A DNA stretch of 64,000 nucleotides from Sedimentibacter sp. MB35-C1 (GCF_030913635.1 NZ_CP133188.1:1426001-1490000), one strand, 5' to 3'; positions 38,106 through 47,898 are shown, numbered from the stretch's first letter. Numbers and translations: made by a program. Notes: generated by a model not told the origin, from the letters alone.

Positions 38106-38924
38106 ATGAAAAAAACAGATTTACACATGCACACCTGTGCCTCTGACGGCACGTGGGATGTATCAGAACTAAAGAATGAACTAATCAGAAACAGAATTAG
38201 AATTTTTTCGATTACGGATCATGACTGTATCGACAATATTAAGAACATGCAGGATATTTTAAATCCTAAAGATAACTTACTGTTTATACCCGGAACTGAG
38301 CTTACTGCAGAGTACCAGGAAAGAGAATACCACCTGACTCTTTATAATTTTGATATAAGAAATAAGAAACTCATGGATATGATGAGCTGGACAAATAATA
38401 ATAGGCTAAATACAAACAGAGAATATATTAAATCGTACGCTTCAAATAATTTTAAAGAAGTAAGCTTGAGTGACTTTGAAAAATATGATTACGATAGAAA
38501 AAGGGGAGGCTGGAAGTCGCTCAATTATATGATTGATAAGGGAGTTCACAGCGATATTATATCACATTTAAAGGATTTCGGAAAAACAGGAATGAAAGCA
38601 GAGCTGAAAAAACCGGAGGATGTAATTCGCATTGCAAAAGAAAGTGGTGGTAAAATATTTCTTGCACATCCGTCATATCATTACAGAAACAGCCGTATGC
38701 CGGAAAAAGAGCTAAAATACTGGACTGAATTAGGAATAGACGGAATAGAGTGCTTTTCGCCATACAATGCGGGAGAAGAAAGTTATTATATTGATTTTTG
38801 CAAAAAAAATGATCTTATGATATCCGGAGGTTCCGACTGTCACGGTTTGTTTATACCTGCCAGAAAGCTTGGAGTTCCGGAAGTGACATTAGATGATTTA
38901 AGCATAAAAAAACTGTTTAATTAA
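38106..38924 (+). CDS. PHP-domain phosphoesterase
   Basis: A 272-residue metal-dependent phosphoesterase of the polymerase-and-histidinol-phosphatase superfamily. Metal-binding motifs are KTDLHMHTCASDG at the N-terminus, SITDHDCID, PGTELTAEY, the later IFLAHPSYH, and GGSDCHG. Relatives dephosphorylate nucleotides such as 3',5'-nucleoside bisphosphates, but the substrate here cannot be fixed. I chose the ATG at 38106 after AGAGGT. The longer frame from 38079 would overlap the asparaginase gene and has no ribosome site. Confidence 0.88.
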   Translation: MKKTDLHMHTCASDGTWDVSELKNELIRNRIRIFSITDHDCIDNIKNMQDILNPKDNLLFIPGTELTAEYQEREYHLTLYNFDIRNKKLMDMMSWTNNNRLNTNREYIKSYASNNFKEVSLSDFEKYDYDRKRGGWKSLNYMIDKGVHSDIISHLKDFGKTGMKAELKKPEDVIRIAKESGGKIFLAHPSYHYRNSRMPEKELKYWTELGIDGIECFSPYNAGEESYYIDFCKKNDLMISGGSDCHGLFIPARKLGVPEVTLDDLSIKKLFN

Positions 38925-38931
38925 ATATGTG

Positions 38932-38963
38932 CAGACAATATGCCATATGGCAATTGTCTGTTT
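38932..38963 (+). terminator. Hairpin terminator after the PHP gene
   Basis: CAGACAAT pairs with ATTGTCTG, enclosing TGCCA-TA-TGGCA with one unpaired base. TTT follows. It is about 20 bases upstream of the ispD start, so it may only attenuate. Confidence 0.6.
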
Positions 38964-38985
38964 ATGATTCTGTAAAGGGGACAAA

Positions 38986-39678
38986 ATGTATAAAAATAAA
39001 TATGTTGCTGCAATTATAGTTGCGGCAGGCAGAGGAACAAGGATGGGGGCTGAAATACCTAAGCAGTATATGTCAATTGCGGGCAAGACCATTCTTGAAA
39101 CTACGCTGTATAAATTTGAAAAAAGTAATGAAGTTGATGAAATCATTCTTATAGTCGGTAAGGATGATTTGGAGTATGTAAGGAGTGAAATAGCTTCTGA
39201 TTATGAAAAAATTACAAAAGTTAAGGCAGGAGGTTCAACGCGCACCGAGTCGGTGTACGAAGGGATAAAAGCAGTAAGCGAAGATTGTGGAATAGTCCTT
39301 ATACATGACGGGGTGAGGCCGTTTGTTTCATATAATCTCATAAATAGCTGCGTTGAAGGAGCACATGTTTATAAAGCATGCATACCGGCTACGGATGTGG
39401 TAGATACAATCAAAGAGGTATCTGATGACAATACTGTGAAAAAAACTTTGAACAGGTCTGCATTAAAGTCTGTGCAGACTCCTCAGTCATTTGAGTATGA
39501 TCTTATAAGAGATTGTTATATCAAAGCGATGACGGAGGAAGTTTCATTTACTGACGACGCCTCCATAGTTGAATATTATGGGCACAAGGTAAAGGTTATT
39601 GAAGGCTTGATGCGAAACATTAAGATAACAACGCCTTTGGATTTAAGAATCGCAGAAATTTTTGCAAGCATTTATTAA
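38986..39678 (+). CDS. ispD: 2-C-methyl-D-erythritol 4-phosphate cytidylyltransferase
   Basis: The third step of the methylerythritol phosphate route to isoprenoids: transfer of CMP to methylerythritol 4-phosphate. The 230-residue protein begins with the nucleotide-binding motif [20 protein letters not shown] and contains [26 protein letters not shown] and [10 protein letters not shown], all family-specific. The ATG follows AAAGGGG. The next gene, ispF, catalyses the fifth step and starts 10 bases after this stop. Confidence 0.96.
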   Translation: MYKNKYVAAIIVAAGRGTRMGAEIPKQYMSIAGKTILETTLYKFEKSNEVDEIILIVGKDDLEYVRSEIASDYEKITKVKAGGSTRTESVYEGIKAVSEDCGIVLIHDGVRPFVSYNLINSCVEGAHVYKACIPATDVVDTIKEVSDDNTVKKTLNRSALKSVQTPQSFEYDLIRDCYIKAMTEEVSFTDDASIVEYYGHKVKVIEGLMRNIKITTPLDLRIAEIFASIY

Positions 39679-39688
39679 GGAGATGTCT

Positions 39689-40171
39689 ATGAAAATTGGA
39701 ATAGGATATGATGTACATGCGCTGAAAGGAAACAGGAAACTGATAATAGGCGGAGTGGAAATACCTTATGAATTGGGACTTGACGGTCATTCTGATGCTG
39801 ATGTTCTGATCCATGCGATTATGGATTGTATTCTTGGAGCAATGGGAATGGGAGACATAGGAAGTATGTTTCCCGATACAGATATAAAGTTCAAGGATAT
39901 TGACAGCAGAATTCTTTTAAGGTATGTTGTCAAACAGATGAAAATTAAAAATTACAGGCTTGGAAATCTGGATGCTGTAATAATAGCGCAAAAGCCAAAA
40001 ATGAGCCCATACATTGATATTATCAAAAAAAATATTTCTGAAGATTTGGAAACAGATATCTCAAACATTAATGTAAAAGCAACAACGACAGAGCACCTGG
40101 GTTTTGAAGGAAGAGGAGAAGGTATAGCCGCGCAGGCTGTCTGCATACTGGAAGTCAAGGAAAAACAATGA
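39689..40171 (+). CDS. ispF: 2-C-methyl-D-erythritol 2,4-cyclodiphosphate synthase
   Basis: Cyclises CDP-methylerythritol 2-phosphate with release of CMP in the isoprenoid MEP route. The 160-residue protein has the zinc ligands Asp8 and His10 in [28 protein letters not shown], and the late [19 protein letters not shown] set the start at 39689, 6 bases after AAGGAG; the longer in-frame start at 39662 would lie inside ispD. Confidence 0.96.
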   Translation: MKIGIGYDVHALKGNRKLIIGGVEIPYELGLDGHSDADVLIHAIMDCILGAMGMGDIGSMFPDTDIKFKDIDSRILLRYVVKQMKIKNYRLGNLDAVIIAQKPKMSPYIDIIKKNISEDLETDISNINVKATTTEHLGFEGRGEGIAAQAVCILEVKEKQ

Positions 40172-40190
40172 AATAAAGCAATATATTTAG

Positions 40191-40233
40191 TATATCCATA
40201 TGTATATCCATATGTTAAAATAAGTTAACATAT
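40191..40233. repeat. Tandem 12-bp repeat joined to an inverted repeat
   Basis: TATATCCATATG occurs twice in tandem (40191-40202, 40203-40214). Its end overlaps a perfect 9-bp inverted repeat, ATATGTTAA / TTAACATAT (40210-40218, 40225-40233). It lies about 80 bases upstream of the FtsH-like gene and could be a regulator binding site. Confidence 0.5.
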
Positions 40234-40311
40234 ATAAAGAAATTAGAGGACAATCAAAACTTATTGTTTGTCAAAACTTGATTAGTTCCTTATTATTTCA
40301 GGGGGTATACA

Positions 40312-41760
40312 ATGGAAACTTATCAGATAATAGCGGTAATCGGTGTACTGATTTTTGCTTTTTTTCTTTTTAAAAATAAAAAGTCAGCGCAGAAAGAAAT
40401 AAACAGCTTAAATGAAATTGAATATTTAAGCTCATCAAGCATGAAATTTGCTGATGTTGCAGGCAATTATGAGGCTAAGGACAGCTTGTTGGAAATAGTT
40501 GATTTTATAAAAAATCCTGAAAAATACAGCCGATTTAATGCAAGAATGCCGAAGGGAGTTCTTTTGTACGGAGCACCTGGAACTGGCAAGACGCTGATGG
40601 CAAAAGCTCTTGCCGGAGAAGCGGGAGTACCGTTTTTTGCTGTGTCCGGCTCAGATTTTGTGCAGGTTTATGCTGGACTTGGTGCCGGCAGAATCAGGAG
40701 CCTTTTTAAGAAAGCCAAAAAATCCGGGAAAAGCGTAATTTTCATAGATGAAATAGATGCCATAGGCAAAAAAAGAATGAACGGAAATATGCGAGGCAGC
40801 GATGAGGGAGACAGAACTCTTAATGCACTTTTGACAGAAATGTCTGGGTTTTCAGATGGATCTGGAACGGTTGTAGTTGCAGCCACAAACAGAGTAGACG
40901 TTTTGGACTCAGCTCTTTTAAGGCCTGGGAGATTTGACAGGCAAATAGAGGTTATGCTTCCAGATAGAAATGCCAGAAAAGATATTATAAAGCTTTATCT
41001 TTCCAAAAAAAATGCAGATAAAAATATCAATTTGGACGATATTGCAGATCTAACCGTTTACTTTAGCGGCGCGATGATCGAAAATGTGATAAATGAAGCT
41101 GCGCTTGCCGCAATTAGGGAAAATTCAAATGAAATAAAAGATTGTCACTTAAAGAAGGCATATCTTGAAGTATTAGCCGGTGCAGAGAAAAAAAATCCGG
41201 ACGACAACAGCAGGCAAAAAGAAATAACCTCATACCATGAGGCAGGACATGCCTTTATATCAAAATATCTCATGCCAAATAAAAAGATTATTAGAGTATC
41301 CGTTATTCCTACCAGCAAGGGCGCAGGAGGATATACGCTCAGCACTCCTGACAGCGATGGTGTTGTAACGAAAAAAAGAATAAGAGATCAACTGGCAGTT
41401 TTGATGGCAGGAAGAGCGGCAGAAGAAATTTTTTTTGGAAGGGATAATATTACGATCGGTGCACAAAATGATATTGAAAAGGCAACTTCGCTTGCAGTTG
41501 ATTATGTGGCCAAGTACGGAATGGATGACAGTTCATCATTTGTCAATCTTGGAGTTTTATCAGAGAAACTCAATATACCGTTAGCTTCTGCCGAAAAAGC
41601 CGTAAAAAGTCTCTCTTCTGAAATATATGAAGATGTGTTGCGCATTGTAGAAAGCAACAAAGAAAAAATTGAAAAAATTGCTAATCTGCTTATAGAAAAA
41701 GAGATAATACACGAGGAAGATCTGCGCGAAATAATTAAGGACACATCAAATTTTAATTAG
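40312..41760 (+). CDS. Short FtsH-like AAA+ zinc metalloprotease
   Basis: An ATP-driven membrane-anchored protease of 482 residues. It has a single N-terminal membrane helix (about 5-20), then after a short linker the AAA domain with Walker A GAPGTGKT, the pore-loop sequence [12 protein letters not shown], Walker [12 protein letters not shown] and RPGRFDRQI. The M41 protease domain has His309-Glu310-x-x-His313 (YHEAGHAF) and the distal acidic ligand region [13 protein letters not shown]. True FtsH is usually above 600 residues and has two membrane helices around an external domain; that domain is missing here. It is probably a specialised paralogue rather than the housekeeping FtsH. Confidence 0.9.
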   Translation: METYQIIAVIGVLIFAFFLFKNKKSAQKEINSLNEIEYLSSSSMKFADVAGNYEAKDSLLEIVDFIKNPEKYSRFNARMPKGVLLYGAPGTGKTLMAKALAGEAGVPFFAVSGSDFVQVYAGLGAGRIRSLFKKAKKSGKSVIFIDEIDAIGKKRMNGNMRGSDEGDRTLNALLTEMSGFSDGSGTVVVAATNRVDVLDSALLRPGRFDRQIEVMLPDRNARKDIIKLYLSKKNADKNINLDDIADLTVYFSGAMIENVINEAALAAIRENSNEIKDCHLKKAYLEVLAGAEKKNPDDNSRQKEITSYHEAGHAFISKYLMPNKKIIRVSVIPTSKGAGGYTLSTPDSDGVVTKKRIRDQLAVLMAGRAAEEIFFGRDNITIGAQNDIEKATSLAVDYVAKYGMDDSSSFVNLGVLSEKLNIPLASAEKAVKSLSSEIYEDVLRIVESNKEKIEKIANLLIEKEIIHEEDLREIIKDTSNFN

Positions 41761-41811
41761 CATTCCAGGGAAAATTAGTTAATATAGCATAGTAATGCTT
41801 ATAAAATACAG

Positions 41812-41840
41812 TTGTAAAACTATGCTTGCTGTGGTATAAT
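41812..41840 (+). promoter_or_regulatory. SigA-type promoter of the 6S-like RNA
   Basis: TTGTAA (41812-41817), exactly 17 bases, then a perfect TATAAT (41835-41840). Transcription would begin near 41847, at the start of the structured RNA. Confidence 0.7.
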
Positions 41841-41846
41841 TTCATT

Positions 41847-42027
41847 AAGCAGAAAGCCTGCGGTGTACGGAAATCTTTTAATTCAACCGACATACTGTAA
41901 AAGGGAATTCGCGTCCGAGTGCCTATGGCAGGCCCGCATTGACGGGAAACCAGAAACACTTAGTAGAGCTCCCACCTGCTTAGGTGCGGGTATGAATTAA
42001 TGATTTGCGGCTCTCGCGGGTTTATTA
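41847..42027 (+). ncRNA. ssrS: Probable 6S RNA (SsrS)
   Basis: About 180 bases with far higher GC than the surroundings, directly after a strong promoter and containing no reading frame. The 5' part (AAAGCCTGCGG) can pair with the 3' part (CGCGGGTTT) as a closing stem with one bulge. Between them are a long weakly paired stretch and two strong hairpins, CCCG/CGGG (near 41932-41945) and CCCACCT/AGGTGCGGG (near 41972-41991). Length, closing stem, central bubble and isolated location fit 6S RNA, which binds the SigA holoenzyme, and the sequence resembles clostridial 6S as I remember it. A covariance search is needed to confirm the family. Confidence 0.65.
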
Positions 42028-42038
42028 AAATTAAATTT

Positions 42039-42073
42039 AAAGCGGTGAAGCATTTGTGCTCTTCCGCTTTTTT
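42039..42073 (+). terminator. Terminator downstream of the 6S-like RNA
   Basis: AAAGCGG-t-GAAG pairs with CTTCCGCTTT with one bulged base, followed by a run of T. It may mark the primary 3' end of the RNA. Confidence 0.75.
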
Positions 42074-42198
42074 CTGTGCTGGGAAAAATTTTTAAATTTT
42101 GCAGGAAAATCAGGAAAAAACGATTGCTAAAACTTAAAAATACATATATAATATTATTAGTGGGAAAAAATCCAGGAAAACTATCATAGGAGGAAAAA

Positions 42199-43200
42199 AT
42201 GATAACGATTAAAGACGTTGCGAGACTTGCAGAGGTTTCAATATCGACCGTATCAAGAGTCATAAATGATTCTAAGCCAGTAAGTCCCGAAGTTAGGAGA
42301 AAAGTATTAAAAGTTATAGAAGAAACAGGCTATAAACCGAATGACGTGGCAAGAAGCCTTGTTACAAGGAGATCATACCTTATTGGTGTTATAATCAACA
42401 ACCTTGCACAAAGCTATGTTGCTGACATAGTAAGAGGAATAGAGGAAATAGGGAAAATGTACGGATATGATATTCTTCTTTGCAGCAGCTATTCAAATAA
42501 GGAAACTCAGGAAAAATATCTGCAGCTTCTGGATAGAAAGCAGGCAGAAGGCTTATTCCTTGTTGGAAATAAATTTGACAGTGAAATAATAGAACTTGCC
42601 GAAGGTTTGAATAAGCCAAGCGTTTATTTCACGAGAGATGTTCATGATAATATGAATCATATTTCAATAGATTGCAATTCTGCAATTTATGAAATGACTA
42701 AGTACCTTGTTCAGGAAGGCCATAAAAAGATTGTATATGTATCAGACTTTGAGGACAGAACCTCAGTAGAAAACGACAAAATTGAAGGATATATGAAGGC
42801 TGTTGAAGATAATGAGCTTGGATATTCTAAAATATATGTTGTTGGAGGAAGCAAGCACGGCAAAGCATATGAGCAGGGCAAAGAAATTGTTAAAGATGCC
42901 GGAGAATTTACAGCTGTGGTATGCAGCAACGATGAAATTGCAATTGGAATTATGGATAGTTTCATCGACAATAATATTAAGGTTCCAGAGGATGTATCAG
43001 TAGTTGGATTCGGAAACATAAGAGAAGGCAAATTTGTGCGACCTGAACTTACAACTATAGGAGAACCATACTATGACGTTGGCGCAGTAGGAATGAGAAT
43101 GCTCATTAAAATGATTAAAGGCGACAAAATTCAGCAGGGCCTTATGGAGCTTCCATTTACTTTAGAAAAGAGAAAAAGCGTTAAAACGATTGGAAAATAG
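42199..43200 (+). CDS. LacI-family transcriptional regulator
   Basis: A 333-residue repressor or activator with the N-terminal helix-turn-helix ITIKDVARLAEVSISTVSR and the hinge GYKPNDVARSLVTRRS, followed by a periplasmic-binding-protein-like effector domain (from about 60, beginning LIGVIINNL). Late motifs VPEDVSVVGFGN and PELTTIGEP are typical. It resembles the CcpA/PurR-like branch, but residues alone do not fix the effector. It stands alone after the 6S-like RNA. The ATG follows AGGAGG, and no neighbouring sugar genes reveal a target. Confidence 0.92.
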   Translation: MITIKDVARLAEVSISTVSRVINDSKPVSPEVRRKVLKVIEETGYKPNDVARSLVTRRSYLIGVIINNLAQSYVADIVRGIEEIGKMYGYDILLCSSYSNKETQEKYLQLLDRKQAEGLFLVGNKFDSEIIELAEGLNKPSVYFTRDVHDNMNHISIDCNSAIYEMTKYLVQEGHKKIVYVSDFEDRTSVENDKIEGYMKAVEDNELGYSKIYVVGGSKHGKAYEQGKEIVKDAGEFTAVVCSNDEIAIGIMDSFIDNNIKVPEDVSVVGFGNIREGKFVRPELTTIGEPYYDVGAVGMRMLIKMIKGDKIQQGLMELPFTLEKRKSVKTIGK

Positions 43201-43362
43201 CAAAAATAGGTGCGGATGCGTAGGGTTAATCGAATCATATATATAAATAATTTGTTGAAACCAAGCGAAAACTAACGTCCTACAAGTGACAAATAACGAT
43301 AATAAAATTAACAGTGTCCCTCTATAATATTAAATGCACTTTAATATTTAGGGGGATTACAT

Positions 43363-43818
43363 ATGAAAAAAAGATTTATTTACATAATGCTGGCATTGTT
43401 GCTTTTTAGCTATAATTCCATTAGCGCATATGAATACCATGAAGAAATATCAGAGATTGAATGTTTGCTGAACCAAAGAATTGAAATTATGAACGACTTT
43501 CTTTACGGAGTCAAGGATATGAGATCCTTGGAGAATAAACTCGGGGAAATTGAGACAGGAAAACTTCTTGAAAATGATTTGGATATTTTAAGTAAAGTTG
43601 TTGATAATCCTACAGATTATGAACTTGCAATGAATGTTAAGGTGGATAAAATCAACAGTCTTGAACGAGTTGAGGATGGCATATGCATAAATGCAGATTT
43701 AATTTGGCAGATGAGAGGATATGACGGAGAATTCAACGTGGTAAGAAGCTATGATGTCAAATGTGCAGAAACAGAAAATAGACTATATTTATCTGCCCTG
43801 GTGATAATAAATGATTAA
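43363..43818 (+). CDS. Small secreted protein of unknown function
   Basis: A 151-residue protein with a clear Sec signal peptide: MKKRF, a hydrophobic stretch to about residue 20, and a likely cleavage after SISA. The mature part is acidic, has no cysteine pair recognisable as a domain, and ends in alternating beta-like segments (VRSYDVKCAETENRLYLSALVI). I do not recognise the family. The ATG follows GGGGG. It is a single gene with its own upstream gap of 160 bases. Confidence 0.8.
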   Translation: MKKRFIYIMLALLLFSYNSISAYEYHEEISEIECLLNQRIEIMNDFLYGVKDMRSLENKLGEIETGKLLENDLDILSKVVDNPTDYELAMNVKVDKINSLERVEDGICINADLIWQMRGYDGEFNVVRSYDVKCAETENRLYLSALVIIND

Positions 43819-43880
43819 CAATTCATTTTAAGGGGCATAACTAAATACATACATATAATATTAATATTTAGGAGACTAGA

Positions 43881-45293
43881 ATGGATAACGATAAGCTGTT
43901 TTACAAAAAACATTTTATTTGGGAAAAATTAAATACCCAAGAAAAAAACGATGTCTTTAAGCTTTCTGACGATTACATGGCATTTATGGATGCCTCCAAG
44001 ACTGAGAGATTGTCAGTAAAAGAAATTGTAAGAAGGGCTAAAGAAAGAGGTTTTATCTGCCTAGATGATGCAACTGAAATTAAACCCGGATCAAAAATTT
44101 ACTATGTTAATAAAGAGAAAAATGTTGTTCTTGCCGTTATAGGAAAAGAAGACATTGAAAAAGGTATGAACATTGTTGGAAGCCACATAGATTCACCGAG
44201 AATCGATCTAAAGCAAAACCCGTTGTATGAAAAGCACGGCATGTCTTTGCTTAAGACTCATTACTACGGAGGAATAAGAAAATATCAGTGGGTTACTATT
44301 CCTCTTGCTCTTTACGGCACGGTTGTCAAAGCAGACGGAGAAGTTCTCCATATATCCATAGGTGACGATGAAAATGATCCTATATTCTACATAACTGATT
44401 TACTGCCTCACTTAGCTAAGGATCAAAAAGATAAAAAGCTGTCCGAAGCTATTGAAGGAGAAGGACTAAACGTAATAATAGGAAGTTTGCCTTCTTTAGG
44501 TGAAAGCGATGAAAAGGAAAAAGAAAGCAGGAAATTTAAACTTAATGTACTTAAAATATTAAATGAAAAATATGGAATGATTGAAGAGGATTTTCAAACT
44601 GCAGAGTTTGAGATAGTTCCTGCAGGCAGAGCAAGAGATGTAGGGATTGACAGAGGGATGATTATGGCTTACGGGCATGATGACAGAGTATGTGCATATA
44701 CGTCTCTAAAAGCCATACTGGAGCTGGAAAATACTGAAAAAACAGCCATTGCACTGTTTGTAGACAAGGAAGAGATTGGAAGCGTCGGTAATACTGGAAT
44801 GCATTCTTTGTTCTTTAGCAATATGGCTGCTGAATTGATTGCAATGCAGAATAAAGGTAATTACTGTGAGCTTAAGCTTAAAAGAGCTTTGGCAAACAGC
44901 AGTATGCTTTCGTCAGATGTGGCGGCAGGAGTAGATCCTACATATCCTCAAGTTTCAGAGCTGCAAAATGCGCCCATTATGGGTCAAGGTGTTGCAATGG
45001 TAAAATATACGGGAAGCAGAGGCAAATCAGGTGCTAATGATGCAAATGCGGAATATATAGGAAGGCTGAGAAAACTGTTCAATGAAAACAATGTTATTTG
45101 GCAGACGTCAGAACTTGGAAAGGTAGACCAGGGAGGCGGAGGAACAATCGCATATATTATGGCAAGGTACAATATGGATGTGGTTGATCTCGGAGTTCCT
45201 GTCTTAAGCATGCATGCACCGTTTGAAATAATTTCTAAAACAGATTTGTATATGACATATAAAGCATATAAGGCGTTCTACAACAATTTTTAG
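43881..45293 (+). CDS. M18-family metal-dependent aminopeptidase
   Basis: A cytoplasmic zinc aminopeptidase of 470 residues that removes N-terminal, often acidic or neutral, residues from peptides. M18 landmarks are visible: the metal ligand region NIVGSHIDSPRIDLK, then YGHDDRVCAYTSLKA, the catalytic Glu pair in DKEEIGSVGNTGMHS, and the final metal ligand in VLSMHAPFEIISKTD. Length and order match the family. The start follows AGGAGA. A terminator-like hairpin follows the gene. Confidence 0.93.
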   Translation: MDNDKLFYKKHFIWEKLNTQEKNDVFKLSDDYMAFMDASKTERLSVKEIVRRAKERGFICLDDATEIKPGSKIYYVNKEKNVVLAVIGKEDIEKGMNIVGSHIDSPRIDLKQNPLYEKHGMSLLKTHYYGGIRKYQWVTIPLALYGTVVKADGEVLHISIGDDENDPIFYITDLLPHLAKDQKDKKLSEAIEGEGLNVIIGSLPSLGESDEKEKESRKFKLNVLKILNEKYGMIEEDFQTAEFEIVPAGRARDVGIDRGMIMAYGHDDRVCAYTSLKAILELENTEKTAIALFVDKEEIGSVGNTGMHSLFFSNMAAELIAMQNKGNYCELKLKRALANSSMLSSDVAAGVDPTYPQVSELQNAPIMGQGVAMVKYTGSRGKSGANDANAEYIGRLRKLFNENNVIWQTSELGKVDQGGGGTIAYIMARYNMDVVDLGVPVLSMHAPFEIISKTDLYMTYKAYKAFYNNF

Positions 45294-45324
45294 TACGAAT
45301 AACAATATATGGAATAAAATCTAA

Positions 45325-45359
45325 GGGGCTGTTGCACAGTGAAGTGCGCAGCTCTTTTT
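45325..45359 (+). terminator. Terminator after the M18 peptidase gene
   Basis: GCTG...GCAC pairs with GTGC...CAGC around a small internal loop, closed further by G-T/G-C pairs and followed by TTTTT. Confidence 0.75.
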
Positions 45360-45553
45360 CTTGCTAGCAATATTTTTAAGCAAAATGGGGACAGATTTCA
45401 CCATTGAGGATGTTTTGAAGCAATTTTTATATAAATTAGTAAAATGTCAAATTTATTCTAAAAATATTTCCATACATCGTTATTGATTGACATTTTTTAT
45501 TGCTGAATATATAATATAGGTTGTTTAATATTTTTAATATGGAGGTCAATAAA

Positions 45554-46048
45554 TTGCAGAATGAATTTATACAATCAAAACATAAAGAATTTTCTGAACT
45601 GAAAAAATTCATTGATTCGGTAAAAAATTCACAAGGAATATTAATGCAAACGCTTCAAAAGGCACAAGATATATTTGGATATCTGCCGCTGGAAGTACAG
45701 CAGTTTATATCGGATGAAACTAATATACCTTTAGCAGACATTTATGGCGTTGTTACTTTCTATACTCAATTTACTATAGAAGAAAAAGGCAAGCACCGGG
45801 TTGGTGTCTGTCTAGGAACGGCATGCTATGTAAAAGGTTCACAGGATGTTATTGATAAGCTGGCTGATGAATTGGATATTAAGGTAGGGCAAACAACAGA
45901 GGATAAAATGTTTACTCTTGAAGCAACAAGATGTCTGGGATGCTGTGGTTTGGCTCCTGTTATGACAGTTGACGAAGATGTATACGGCAACGTGGACCCT
46001 AAAAAGGTCCCCGAAATAATTGCTAAGTATAAGAATCAGGAGGTGTAA
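45554..46048 (+). CDS. NuoE/HydC-like [2Fe-2S] subunit of a bifurcating flavoenzyme
   Basis: A thioredoxin-like [2Fe-2S] subunit of 164 residues. The four cluster cysteines are in VCLGTACYVKG (two) and RCLGCCGLAP (two), the NuoE spacing. I chose the TTG at 45554, which follows GGAGGT by 7 bases; the longer frame from 45521 starts upstream of that ribosome site. Such subunits pass electrons between the flavin subunit next door and other clusters. It is followed by a NuoF-like gene and a large fused subunit, the same order I recall for stnABC (Sporomusa-type Nfn transhydrogenase). In hydrogenases the equivalent protein is HydC, but no hydrogenase catalytic subunit follows. Confidence 0.9.
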   Translation: MQNEFIQSKHKEFSELKKFIDSVKNSQGILMQTLQKAQDIFGYLPLEVQQFISDETNIPLADIYGVVTFYTQFTIEEKGKHRVGVCLGTACYVKGSQDVIDKLADELDIKVGQTTEDKMFTLEATRCLGCCGLAPVMTVDEDVYGNVDPKKVPEIIAKYKNQEV

Positions 46049-46050
46049 GC

Positions 46051-47883
46051 TTGAAGACGCTAGATGAATTAAAAGCTTTGAAGGAAGAATCCATTAAGAA
46101 TTTAGACAAAAGCGGTAACGATAAAGAAATAAGAATAGTTGTCGGAATGGCAACCTGTGGTATATCAGCCGGGGCTAAACCTGTTTTAGATACGCTGGTA
46201 AAAGAAACAGAAGATAATAATTTGAACAATGTTAAAGTTGTTCAGACAGGATGCATAGGCATGTGCACATACGAGCCTATAGTTGAAGTATATGTGCCTG
46301 ATAAAGAAAAGGTAACATATACACATGTCACTCCTGATAAAGCAAAATATATAATTGACGAGCTGATGGAAAAAGAAGCAGAAAATACTGCGGAAAAAAC
46401 ATCGCTTATGGACAGTGAGTTCTATAAGAAACAAAAAAGAGTAGCTCTCAGAAACTGCGGAATCATTAATCCTGAAAACATATATGAATATATAGCTAAA
46501 GATGGCTACATGGGTCTTGGAAAAGCTTTAACCGAAATGACTCCGTCGGAAGTTATTACATTAATGAAAAACGGAGGATTGAGAGGAAGAGGCGGAGCCG
46601 GATTTCCTACAGGTGTGAAATGGAGCTTTGCTGCTCCCAATAAAGCGGATCAAAAATACATCATCTGCAATGCGGATGAAGGCGATCCAGGTGCGTTCAT
46701 GGACAGAAGCGTTCTTGAAGGTGACCCTCACGCTGTGCTTGAGGCAATGGCTATTGCTGGCTATGCCATAGGTGCTACAAAGGGATTTATATATGTAAGA
46801 GCTGAATATCCGGTAGCTGTAAAAAGACTTGAAATAGCTATTAGTCAAGCAAGAGAGCTTGGACTTCTTGGTAAGAATATATTTGAGTCCGGATTTGACT
46901 TTGATATTGAAACCAGACTTGGAGCCGGAGCGTTTGTTTGCGGAGAGGAAACAGCGCTGATGCAGTCAATAGAAGGTAAAAGAGGTATGTCTAGAGTAAA
47001 ACCTCCATTCCCTGCAAACAAAGGTCTTTGGGGAAAACCATCTGTAATAAACAATGTTGAAACACTGGCTAACATTCCTCAAATTGTGTATAACGGACCG
47101 GAGTGGTTTAGAAGTTTCGGTACTGAAAAATCACCGGGAACAAAAGTGTTTGCATTGGGCGGCAAAATTAAGAACACGGGTCTTGTTGAAGTTCCTATGG
47201 GAACTACATTGAGAGAAGTAATTTACGATATCGGAGGCGGATGTCCAAACGGCAAGGAGTTTAAAGCTGTGCAGACAGGAGGACCTTCAGGAGGATGTCT
47301 GACTAAGGATCACCTTGATACTCCAATAGAGTATGAAACTCTTATGGCAGTAGGCTCAATGATGGGCTCAGGCGGAATGATCGTAATGGATGAAGACAAC
47401 TGTATGGTTGATATAGCTAGATTCTTCCTGGAATTTACCGTAGACGAATCATGCGGCAAATGTACTCCATGTAGAGTCGGCACAAAAAGAATGCTTTCAA
47501 TATTGGAAAAGATAACGTCCGGAAAAGGAACAATGGAGGATTTGGAAGAACTTGAAAGCTTGGCTCAAAGCGTAAAAGATTCATCGCTGTGCGGGCTTGG
47601 ACAGACCGCTCCTAATCCAGTTCTATCAACACTGAGATATTTCAAAGATGAATATATTGCCCATGTTGTGGATAAAAAATGCCCGGCTAAGCACTGCAAG
47701 GCATTGTTGACCTTTGAGATTGACAAGGATAAATGTACGGGATGTACTTTATGCTCCAGAAAATGTCCGGTTAATGCTATCGATGGCACTGTTAAGAATC
47801 CTCATGTCATCAATCAGGAATTATGTATAAAATGCGGTAATTGCTACAGCGTATGTAGATTCGGCGCTGTGGAGAAGAACTAA
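46051..47883 (+). CDS. NuoF/HydB-like NADH-binding flavoprotein subunit
   Basis: A 610-residue subunit carrying FMN and the NAD(H) site. In order: an N-terminal thioredoxin-like [2Fe-2S] domain (about 20-115); the NuoF core with GLRGRGGAGFPTGVKW, NADEGDPGAFMDR and GEETALMQSIEGKRG; the SLBB region; the [4Fe-4S] motif SCGKCTPCRVGTKRM; and a C-terminal 2x[4Fe-4S] ferredoxin domain, KCTGCTLCSRKCPVNAI and CIKCGNCYSVC. This is the HydB layout of electron-bifurcating complexes. The start is a TTG after AGGAGGTG, two bases behind the NuoE-like gene. Bifurcation would couple NADH, ferredoxin and a third partner. Confidence 0.93.
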   Translation: MKTLDELKALKEESIKNLDKSGNDKEIRIVVGMATCGISAGAKPVLDTLVKETEDNNLNNVKVVQTGCIGMCTYEPIVEVYVPDKEKVTYTHVTPDKAKYIIDELMEKEAENTAEKTSLMDSEFYKKQKRVALRNCGIINPENIYEYIAKDGYMGLGKALTEMTPSEVITLMKNGGLRGRGGAGFPTGVKWSFAAPNKADQKYIICNADEGDPGAFMDRSVLEGDPHAVLEAMAIAGYAIGATKGFIYVRAEYPVAVKRLEIAISQARELGLLGKNIFESGFDFDIETRLGAGAFVCGEETALMQSIEGKRGMSRVKPPFPANKGLWGKPSVINNVETLANIPQIVYNGPEWFRSFGTEKSPGTKVFALGGKIKNTGLVEVPMGTTLREVIYDIGGGCPNGKEFKAVQTGGPSGGCLTKDHLDTPIEYETLMAVGSMMGSGGMIVMDEDNCMVDIARFFLEFTVDESCGKCTPCRVGTKRMLSILEKITSGKGTMEDLEELESLAQSVKDSSLCGLGQTAPNPVLSTLRYFKDEYIAHVVDKKCPAKHCKALLTFEIDKDKCTGCTLCSRKCPVNAIDGTVKNPHVINQELCIKCGNCYSVCRFGAVEKN

Positions 47884-47898
47884 AAGGGAGGAGCTAAC

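Noticed and set aside
40191-40233. CRISPR-like repeat
   Set aside because: Only two adjacent 12-base copies with no spacers; not an array.
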